Position numbers and translations under genes: made by a program. From positions 1-36,018 of the forward strand of contig JAGOTN010000001.1 of NCBI GenBank assembly GCA_018061745.1: DNA of 36,018 bases. Direction: 5' to 3'. Positions within the stretch are counted from its first letter, which is position 1; each line of letters starts with the position of its first letter. The DNA is from Minisyncoccota bacterium. Its GTDB lineage: Bacteria > Patescibacteriota > Minisyncoccia > Phycocordibacterales > JAACPR01. Below the pieces are notes generated by a model. That model worked only from the letters and a program-made list of their open reading frames with translations. It was not told the DNA's origin and did no database searches. Shown here piece by piece: positions 30,552-36,018 of the stretch.

Positions 30552-31277
30552 ATGGACACAGATGGATTTCCTAAAAATTATGACAGCTTTAGAATCTTCT
30601 TGTTTAAGAAGGTTGAAAGGATTGCTTTAGCTTTGTACCTTACTACAAATCATTTGTCCGATAATGTTTCTTTAAAGACAAACCTTAGAACTATCGCTGA
30701 TATTTTAATAAAGGACATTATTTTGTTTAATAGCGGACATTCAAGCTCAGCTTCTTCGGTCAAAATCAAAGAAGACTTTTTGGAAGCAAAGACCCTGTTA
30801 TCTTTAAGCTCAGGTACTGGATTAATTAACCAAAACAATGTTCTTATTCTTTTAGATGAAATAAATAGATTGAGCAAAGAAATAGAAAATCATAAGGACA
30901 ATTTTATTGGAGACACAGACTTCAAGAAATCTTTCTTTGTAGTTGAATCAAGACAAAAACTCCCAGAGTCTGTAAATGACAATAAAGTTTATAAAGGACA
31001 TAAAGGACAAGAATCTTATACTGAAACAAAACTACCTAATAAAGAATTAAACCAACCTTATGATAAAGGACATAAAGATGTTTACGAACAGAATTCTAGA
31101 AACGAAGAGATAATGAAAATTATAAAGGACAATGTAAAAGTTACTATAAAGGACATTTCTTCTAAAATAAAAAATGTTAGTGAAAAGACAATTCAAAGAG
31201 AACTTATCAAAATGGTGTCCTTGAATTTAATCAAAAAAGAGGGAGAAAGAAGGTGGAGTACTTACTCTATTAATTAG
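30552..31277 (+). CDS. Predicted DNA-binding protein with C-terminal winged helix, 241 aa
   Basis: The N-terminal half (about residues 1-115) is helical and reads like a helical bundle (KVERIALALYLTTNHLSD...). A polar, low-complexity linker (about 125-180) follows. A C-terminal winged helix (about 188-241) reads TIKDISSKIKNVSEKTIQRELI, a DeoR-like helix-turn-helix, then a wing KKEGERRWSTYSIN. I do not know its target. The gene contains six exact copies of ATAAAGGACA in two different reading frames, and its promoter overlaps an inverted repeat, so autoregulation is an attractive inference. It lies just upstream of the surface-layer-like gene and shares its upstream gap with the divergent ftsK operon. 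Confidence 0.82.
   Translation: MDTDGFPKNYDSFRIFLFKKVERIALALYLTTNHLSDNVSLKTNLRTIADILIKDIILFNSGHSSSASSVKIKEDFLEAKTLLSLSSGTGLINQNNVLILLDEINRLSKEIENHKDNFIGDTDFKKSFFVVESRQKLPESVNDNKVYKGHKGQESYTETKLPNKELNQPYDKGHKDVYEQNSRNEEIMKIIKDNVKVTIKDISSKIKNVSEKTIQRELIKMVSLNLIKKEGERRWSTYSIN
30708..31155 (+). repeat. Six exact copies of ATAAAGGACA inside the winged-helix gene
   Basis: Copies start at 30708, 30991, 31000, 31063, 31122 and 31146. A one-mismatch copy (ending in GACG) lies upstream at 30452-30461. Copies 30708, 31122 and 31146 are in one reading phase (Ile-Lys-Asp); 30991, 31000 and 31063 are in another (Lys-Gly-His/Gln). Protein sequence alone therefore does not explain the repetition. Confidence 0.8.
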
Positions 31278-31287
31278 TCGATTTTGG

Positions 31288-31316
31288 TTGATTTTTCTTA
31301 CTTTTTGTTATATACT
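31288..31316 (+). promoter_or_regulatory. Strong promoter of the surface-layer-like gene
   Basis: TTGATT (31288-31293), a 17-nt spacer and TATACT (31311-31316) predict a start near 31323, about 384 nt before the ATG. It lies just after the winged-helix gene and has no terminator before it. Confidence 0.7.
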
Positions 31317-31322
31317 GCAATA

Positions 31323-31706
31323 GATGTGGATTGAGCCTAAAAACTCAAGTTATCCACATTTGTTTATGTGTAGAGTGCCGAAGGGTGCGATACAATAGGC
31401 GATGTACCTATAGACGGAGGAGTAAGACGGTACGAATTGATCGTTGATAATTGAATAGAAATTCGTCATCAAATAGGTACTTACCGAACGATAAATTCAG
31501 TCACGGAAGCATGTCAGAAATTCAGTCTAAAACATTGAAGCCAGCCTGATTTGTAGGCGACTACAAATCAGTTGGTGTTTATCGCTCGACTTCCGATTTA
31601 AAATTGAAGTCGACAACGTTAGTAATTAATTACCAATGTTCAATTGCTAATCATTTTAAAATAACGATTAGTAATTGCACTTTTAAAATTTACAAATAAA
31701 AAACAA
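31323..31706 (+). ncRNA. Long structured 5' leader of the surface-layer-like gene
   Basis: This is the only gene-free stretch over 300 nt. The predicted transcript starts at once with a hairpin (ATGTGGAT 31324-31331 with ATCCACAT 31352-31359, inner TTGAG/CTCAA). Further stems are GTACCTAT 31404-31411 with ATAGGTAC 31473-31480; a 10-bp stem 31547-31556 / 31561-31570 capped by a GCGA tetraloop; TCGACTTC 31586-31593 with GAAGTCGA 31606-31613; and a 12-bp stem 31641-31652 / 31666-31677. GTACC (31404-31408) can pair instead with GGTAC at 31429-31433. No Shine-Dalgarno motif precedes the ATG. It could be a stability leader, a riboswitch-like element or a separate small RNA. Confidence 0.7.
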
Positions 31707-33692
31707 ATGAAAAAATTATTTTCAAAAGCTGCTGGATCAGTTGCAGTTATCGCATTAGCGATGACATTTGTGATCGCTCCAACAGCATCAGCTTTAACAG
31801 CTGCTGACATCCAAATGCTAGTTGCATTAGGTGTTATCCCAGCTGACAAAGCTGCTGCAGCTACAGCTGCAATAAGCACTACTTCTACAACAAGTACTGC
31901 TTCTTGTGGTTCATACACACGAGACATTACTATGGGATCGACAGGTGCAGATGTAGTTGCACTTCAAGACTTCCTAGTAGCAAAGGGACATTTAATGATC
32001 CCAGCTGGAGTATCAAAAGGATACTTTGGTGCACTTACAAGATCAGCTTTGGCTAAGTACCAAGCAGCAAAGGGAATTTCTCCTGCTGTTGGATACTTCG
32101 GACCAATGACACGAGCTAAGGTTGCTAGTGATTGTTCAACAACAACTACAACAACTACAACTACAACAACTGGAACTCTTTCAGGTGATGAAGCTAAGCT
32201 TACTGACTACGATCGAAAATCAACATACGGAAACGAAAATCTTGAAGAAGGTGATACTGCAAAAGTATTCGCTGCAGAATTTTCAGTTGAAGATGGAGAT
32301 GTTTCAATCGAAAGAATTGACATCTCTCTAGAAGGAGTTACAGAAACTCTAGAAGATGAGCCTTGGAACCAAATTGATTCTATTAACCTTATCATCGATG
32401 GTAAAGAAGTAGATTCAATGGACGTTGACAATGAAGATGATTGGTCAAGAGAAGACAGTAATGAAACTCCAACATCAAGCCGATCATACGAAGCTCGATT
32501 TAGCGGACTAGACGTTATCGCTAAAGAAGGTGACGATGTTCTAATTGAAGTTGAAGTTGTTACTTCAAGCAGTATCGACGATAGCGATCTAACACAATCA
32601 TGGAAAATTATGATTCCTACAGATGGAATCCGAGTTATCGATGGTAAAGGAATTGATCACTACGAAGGTTCTGACTCTGAATCAACAGAATTCGAAATCG
32701 AAGCTGGATCTGATGGAGACGTTTCAATCAGAGAAAGTGATGATGACTTAGACGCATCTATCTTGGTTGTTGATATCAACGACAAGAAAGGTCCTTACGA
32801 AGTATTCCGATTCGAAGTTGATAACAGCGAAGATGCAGATGTATTACTAAATACACTTGTTCTAACTGCTTCAACATCAGATTCTGATATCGACGATGTT
32901 GTTTCTGACATTACAATTGAAGTTGATGGAGATGCATATGACTATGACACTGCTTCAACAACAGCTGGAAATGTAGGAGAATACACATTCGACTTTGAAG
33001 ACAATGGAGACGAGATTTCTGTAGAGAAAGATACTCGAGTTGAAGTTGTAGTTATGGTTGAATTCAAACAAGCTGGAACAGCATTTGCAAACTACGCAGA
33101 TGGTGCAACAGTACAATTCGGTATCGGAAAGATCAACGGAGCTACTTATGGTTCAAATGCTATAACTGCTGAAGGCGCAACAACAGGTGACGCTTCAACA
33201 GTTTCTGGTACACAAGAATCTTCAGTACACACTCTACGAACTGAAGGTATCGTAATCGAAGGTGTTAGCGAAAACTACACATCAAGATTAAACCTAGACA
33301 CAACATCTGCTGACGATCAAGGAATTTTCACATTCGAAGTAAGAATTACAGCTCTTGAAGAAGATGCTTATATTACTGACACTGTGGCTACAACTTCATC
33401 AACAACAGCTGGATTCGTTACATCTTACACAGGTGCATCATTTACAGGAACAGCTACAGCTCGTATCGCTGATACATCAGCAGATACAGAAACAGCTAAC
33501 CGATGGAAAATCTCTGAAGGAACTTCAGAAACATTTGAAATCGTAGTTGAACTTGATCCATCTGCAGTAGGTGCTTACGGTATTGAACTTACTTCAGTTA
33601 ACTTCGCAAGTTCTTCAACAGCTACACCAGTAGCTTACACAGTTCCTGACGAAAACGAGTACTCAATCCCAACAGCTACAATCCAACAATAA
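31707..33692 (+). CDS. Surface-layer-like secreted protein with a peptidoglycan-binding domain, 661 aa
   Basis: A signal peptide (KKLFSK, a hydrophobic stretch, then APTASA with probable cleavage near residue 29) is followed by a PG_binding_1 domain at about 70-138 (TGADVVALQDFLVAKGH, GYFGALTRSALAKYQ, GYFGPMTRAKV). A run of Thr at about 144-154 forms a linker to a roughly 500-residue, very acidic, beta-rich region without Cys. This is the architecture of a cell-wall-anchored surface-layer protein of CPR bacteria, but identity as the main S-layer protein is inferred. Repetitive codon choice (for example Arg CGA), the strong promoter, long leader and strong terminator suggest high expression. 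Confidence 0.82.
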   Translation: MKKLFSKAAGSVAVIALAMTFVIAPTASALTAADIQMLVALGVIPADKAAAATAAISTTSTTSTASCGSYTRDITMGSTGADVVALQDFLVAKGHLMIPAGVSKGYFGALTRSALAKYQAAKGISPAVGYFGPMTRAKVASDCSTTTTTTTTTTTGTLSGDEAKLTDYDRKSTYGNENLEEGDTAKVFAAEFSVEDGDVSIERIDISLEGVTETLEDEPWNQIDSINLIIDGKEVDSMDVDNEDDWSREDSNETPTSSRSYEARFSGLDVIAKEGDDVLIEVEVVTSSSIDDSDLTQSWKIMIPTDGIRVIDGKGIDHYEGSDSESTEFEIEAGSDGDVSIRESDDDLDASILVVDINDKKGPYEVFRFEVDNSEDADVLLNTLVLTASTSDSDIDDVVSDITIEVDGDAYDYDTASTTAGNVGEYTFDFEDNGDEISVEKDTRVEVVVMVEFKQAGTAFANYADGATVQFGIGKINGATYGSNAITAEGATTGDASTVSGTQESSVHTLRTEGIVIEGVSENYTSRLNLDTTSADDQGIFTFEVRITALEEDAYITDTVATTSSTTAGFVTSYTGASFTGTATARIADTSADTETANRWKISEGTSETFEIVVELDPSAVGAYGIELTSVNFASSSTATPVAYTVPDENEYSIPTATIQQ

Positions 33693-33738
33693 AAACTACT
33701 TATAGTGAATTAAATTTCACATAACTAGCGATTATTTA

Positions 33739-33776
33739 AAAACAAAAAGCCGCCCGCAAGGGCGGCTTTTTGTTTT
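33739..33776 (+). terminator. Strong intrinsic terminator of the surface-layer-like gene
   Basis: A 17-bp perfect stem (33739-33755 with 33760-33776) with a GC-rich top and a GCAA tetraloop. The 3' arm itself ends in a T-run. Confidence 0.93.
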
Positions 33777-33840
33777 GCCTAATTTTTATTTAATACTTCT
33801 TTAAATATATTTAACACTCATTCTGATACTATTTTTGAAC

Positions 33841-35001
33841 ATGAAAATTTCAAAAAATAAGTTAAATAAAGTCGCTAAAATTACTTTAATAATTGGAATA
33901 CTATTTTTTCCTGCAGATATTTTTGCAATGAAAATAAATGAGATCATGTACGATGTTTCTGGAACAGATACTGGTAGGGAATGGATTGAAATTTATAATG
34001 ATACAAGTGCAGATGTCGATTTTTCAGGTTGGAAAATCTTAGAAAGCGCTGTAAATCATACTGTGAAATTGATTCTTGGAAATTCAATTATTCCTGCAGG
34101 TGGTTATGCAATTATTGCCGACAATGATCAGAATTTCTTAGCAGATAACCCTACTTTTTCGGGAATTCTTTTTGATAGTGTTTTTAGTCTTACAAACACA
34201 GGTGAAACGTTGGCTTTAATAAATTCATCTGGTACAAAGATAAATGAAATAAACTACACAGATTCTCTTGGAGCTAAAGGTGATGGAAACTCTCTCCAGC
34301 TACACGAAGGCTTTTTATTAAGCGCTATTCCGACTATTTCAGCTAAAAATAATACGGAATCAAGTACACCACAAAAACTTGAATCAAATGCCACTACAAG
34401 CCAAAATACCAGTGTCATTACCATCTCTTCTCACTCATCACCAGCTTCAATAGTTGAAGTAAAAGAAGTTCCTGGATTTGAAATTTCAATTGGCAGAGAA
34501 AGACTAGCTAGTATAAAAACACCTGTAATTTTTGAAGCGAAAACAATTGAAAAATATGGCTTAAATAGAATTAAATATCTTTGGAATTTTGGTGATGGAA
34601 ATCAAGAAAGAAACAAGAAGGTAGAACATTATTATAAAAATGAAGGTTTATATAATGTAGTTTTAAATGCTGTTTCGGGGATAAACCATGCGGTCGCTAG
34701 AACTATTGTTCATGTTAAAAAACCAAATATAGCCCTAGAAATAAAAGAAAATGGTATTGAATTAAATAATTTGGATATAAATGAATTAAATGTAGGTCTA
34801 TGGAAGCTAAAATCTGAAGATCAAAACATTGAGTTTACTTTTCCGTTGGACACAATTATAGGTCCTAATACAAAAATTACCTTTGATAAAGAATTATTTA
34901 TCGAGGAAGGTGATTTGTGGAATTACGAAAATCAATCTGTAAATCTATTTTTCCCAACAGGTGATTTAGCGACGAAAACTTCTGCTATAATAAATGAGTA
35001 A
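33841..35001 (+). CDS. Secreted protein with a lamin-tail domain and a PKD domain, 386 aa
   Basis: A signal peptide (residues 1 to about 27, ending near DIFA) precedes a lamin-tail domain (LTD, about 28-145: INEIMYDVSGTDTGREWIEIYN, then SGWKI, GGYAIIADN and SLTNTGETLALIN). A Ser/Thr-rich linker follows (about 155-205). A PKD-type Ig domain (about 215-295) has the diagnostic YLWNFGDGN and HYYKNEGLYNVVLNAVSG. A C-terminal beta-rich region ends without an obvious anchor. Such proteins are exported and associated with the cell surface; their specific role is unknown. The ATG at 33841 is preferred to an in-frame TTG 6 nt upstream. Confidence 0.85.
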   Translation: MKISKNKLNKVAKITLIIGILFFPADIFAMKINEIMYDVSGTDTGREWIEIYNDTSADVDFSGWKILESAVNHTVKLILGNSIIPAGGYAIIADNDQNFLADNPTFSGILFDSVFSLTNTGETLALINSSGTKINEINYTDSLGAKGDGNSLQLHEGFLLSAIPTISAKNNTESSTPQKLESNATTSQNTSVITISSHSSPASIVEVKEVPGFEISIGRERLASIKTPVIFEAKTIEKYGLNRIKYLWNFGDGNQERNKKVEHYYKNEGLYNVVLNAVSGINHAVARTIVHVKKPNIALEIKENGIELNNLDINELNVGLWKLKSEDQNIEFTFPLDTIIGPNTKITFDKELFIEEGDLWNYENQSVNLFFPTGDLATKTSAIINE

Positions 35002-35006
35002 AATTT

Positions 35007-35084
35007 ATGAAAGGAACAGGATTTATTTTAGGATTTATATTATTACTAATTACAAGCTTTATTTTTATAGTTGTTTATAATTAA
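35007..35084 (+). CDS. Small membrane peptide, 25 aa
   Basis: An ATG 5 nt after the previous stop opens 25 codons that encode a single hydrophobic helix (FILGFILLLITSFIFIVV) flanked by MKGTG and YN. The next gene begins 7 nt after its stop. Its tight fit between two co-directional genes and its clean membrane-helix composition suggest a real small protein, perhaps co-translated with its neighbours. No homologue is recognised and the short length leaves doubt. Confidence 0.45.
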   Translation: MKGTGFILGFILLLITSFIFIVVYN

Positions 35085-35091
35085 AATCATC

Positions 35092-35664
35092 ATGGAAGCA
35101 TTAGGAAAATTATTTGGAAGTCTGGCTCGTGTAAAAGTAATGAAACTTTTCCTATTCAACGATGAAGCTGTTTTTGAAAGAAAAGAAGTGGCTAAAAGAT
35201 CTAAAATCTCATCGGCTGTTGCCTTGCATGAGTTAAATCTCCTTACAAAAGCAGGAATTCTTAAGAAGAAAAAACCACAAGGATATATTTTAAATAAAAA
35301 TTTTCCTTTCCTTGATCCAATCCAGAATTTATTGATGCACTCAGCTCCAATGCAGAGCAAAGAAATATCAAAGAGATTATCCGGGATAGGGAAAATAAAA
35401 GCTATTATTGTTTCCGGAATTTTTATTCAAAATCCTGAAAGTCGCTTGGATATTTTGGTTGTGGGTGATGACGTGAGTCCAGGAAGACTTAAAACAGTGA
35501 TTGGTAATATGGAATCTGAAATTGGAAAAGAACTTAGATTTGCGCTTTTAGATACTGCCGACTTTAAATATAGACAAGGCGTTTGCGATAGATTGGTTAG
35601 AGATGTTTTTGAATACCCTCATAAGGTTGTTGTGGATAAAGTGGGGATTGAATATGCTAGGTGA
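35092..35664 (+). CDS. Winged-helix regulator with a degenerate nucleotidyltransferase-like domain, 190 aa
   Basis: The N-terminal winged helix (about residues 1-75) reads LFGSLARVKVMKLFLFND, KEVAKRSKISSAVALHELNLL and a wing KKKKPQGYILN. The C-terminal domain (about 95-185) resembles a minimal nucleotidyltransferase fold: SGIFIQNPESRLDILVVGDD lines up with the GS-x-x-x-G-x-x-SD-x-D motif but lacks the GS and one Asp. It is therefore likely a non-catalytic, DNA-binding or sensing form. The ATG at 35092 is used; upstream codons in frame overlap the small membrane peptide gene. The target is unknown. Confidence 0.8.
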   Translation: MEALGKLFGSLARVKVMKLFLFNDEAVFERKEVAKRSKISSAVALHELNLLTKAGILKKKKPQGYILNKNFPFLDPIQNLLMHSAPMQSKEISKRLSGIGKIKAIIVSGIFIQNPESRLDILVVGDDVSPGRLKTVIGNMESEIGKELRFALLDTADFKYRQGVCDRLVRDVFEYPHKVVVDKVGIEYAR

Positions 35665-35723
35665 TACAATAATAATTGGGGTTAAAATTAAATCTTGAAC
35701 CCATTATTAGTATAAAAAATCAC

Positions 35724-36018
35724 ATGAATAGTTTTAATAATCTTGTAGATACACTTTCTATGTCAGCACAAGGAGTTGGAAGTAGCCTTACTTCTGTAGC
35801 TGCGTCAGTATTGATTGCAGTGATTGTGTTTGTTGTAGGATGGTTAGTTGGAGTTTTGATTTCTAGAGTTGTAGAAAAAATAGTAAAAGCAATTAAATTA
35901 GACGGACTTTTAAAAACAGCGGGAGTAGATGATCTTGTTAATAAAATGGGTCTAAAATTAAACTCAGGAAAATTCTTGGGAGAAATTACTCGTTGGTATG
36001 TAGTAGTTGTTGTTTTGA
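35724..36018 (+). CDS. Mechanosensitive-channel-like membrane protein, 5' part
   Basis: The frame is open from the ATG at 35724 to the window edge (98 codons). A first membrane helix (about residues 24-46, SVAASVLIAVIVFVVGWLVGVLISRVV) is followed by an amphipathic stretch VEKIVKAIKLDGLLKTAGVDDLV and the start of a second helix. This matches the conserved TM-helix repeat of small-conductance mechanosensitive-channel-like proteins (PF05552 type). A -10-like TATAAA ends 7 nt before the ATG, with only a weak -35. The rest lies outside the window. Confidence 0.72.
   Translation, partial: MNSFNNLVDTLSMSAQGVGSSLTSVAASVLIAVIVFVVGWLVGVLISRVVEKIVKAIKLDGLLKTAGVDDLVNKMGLKLNSGKFLGEITRWYVVVVVL

Noticed and set aside
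31350..31358. A perfect DnaA-box-like TTATCCACA, suggesting a replication origin
   Set aside because: It is a single copy that forms one arm of the first leader hairpin. There are no other boxes, no AT-rich unwinding tract, and no dnaA or dnaN nearby.
31385..31480. GTGCGATAC-like start of a group II intron
   Set aside because: The 5' GTGCG resemblance is not accompanied by a domain V hairpin, a reverse transcriptase, or intron 3' ends within the region.
31640..31927. Minus-strand Ala/Val-rich ORF at the start of the surface-layer-like gene
   Set aside because: It is antisense to the signal peptide and PG-binding region. Its composition mirrors GCT/GCA codons read backwards.
32130..32170. 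ACA/ACT triplet run as a tandem DNA repeat or CRISPR-like element
   Set aside because: It encodes the poly-Thr linker of the surface protein. It is a short low-complexity codon run without spacers.
1..36018. tRNA, rRNA, tmRNA, SRP RNA or RNase P RNA genes, CRISPR arrays, insertion sequences
   Set aside because: I looked for T-loop/CCA patterns, known conserved RNA cores, spaced direct repeats and transposase motifs and saw none. Covariance-model searches would be needed to exclude divergent RNAs.

Overview
The window looks like a core-genome segment of a small-genome, AT-rich bacterium of the Candidate Phyla Radiation (Patescibacteria), probably Parcubacteria-like. This is inferred from compact housekeeping genes, the near absence of Shine-Dalgarno sequences, an IleRS of the eukaryote-like clade, an EF-P with an unusual tip loop, a peptidoglycan-binding-domain surface protein with a structured leader, a lamin-tail/PKD secreted protein, and many small orphan genes. 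No tRNA, rRNA, CRISPR array, transposase or phage gene was recognised.

Layout. 1-126 is the 3' end of a probable SIMPL-domain gene. 340-1464 holds two orphan genes. 1604-2780 is secE-nusG-rplK. 2935-5257 (minus) holds an orphan gene and a dcd-like / folA / thyA operon; a dCMP-deaminase-like gene (5319-5828) diverges from it. 5947-6933 (minus) has two orphan genes. 7033-11074 is glyA-dut-tmk-argS. 11135-11945 has two small, possibly paralogous orphans. 12041-16130 is ileS-recO, with a complete histidine-phosphatase domain inside IleRS. 16170-22867 encodes a membrane-anchored extracytoplasmic protein, GlyRS, an AI-2E/PerM-family protein, MetRS and a RimK-like ATP-grasp ligase. 22854-25070 is TatD, S6, SSB and S18. 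25329-25760 is an orphan. 25961-30379 (minus) is ftsK, an Ig-like membrane protein, recA and efp. 30552-36018 encodes a winged-helix protein, a surface-layer-like protein behind a roughly 384-nt structured leader, a secreted LTD/PKD protein, a 25-residue membrane peptide, a winged-helix/nucleotidyltransferase-like regulator and the start of a mechanosensitive-channel-like protein.

How the genes fit together. Thymidylate synthesis dominates 3.2-9.3 kb: a dCTP-deaminase-like protein, DHFR, a ThyA homologue, a dCMP-deaminase-like enzyme, SHMT, dUTPase and dTMP kinase. Two of these look non-standard. ThyA has Asp where the dUMP-reading Asn should be, and the Dcd-like protein has Pro where the deaminase catalytic Glu should be. 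Together they suggest, as a hypothesis, that dTMP is made by methylating dCMP and then deaminating 5-methyl-dCMP. The rest is mostly translation (four aminoacyl-tRNA synthetases, L11, S6, S18, EF-P, NusG) and DNA maintenance (RecO, SSB, RecA, FtsK).

Regulation. At least seven genes have a -35/-10 pair whose -10 box ends 6-7 nt before the ATG, which implies leaderless mRNAs. In four of them the -35 TTG lies exactly 36 nt upstream and in frame, so a naive start call adds 12 false residues. Three hairpins, downstream of the SIMPL gene, rplK and efp, share a conserved loop and 25-bp perfect stems whose sequence differences are all compensated. They form an apparently undescribed structured terminator family.
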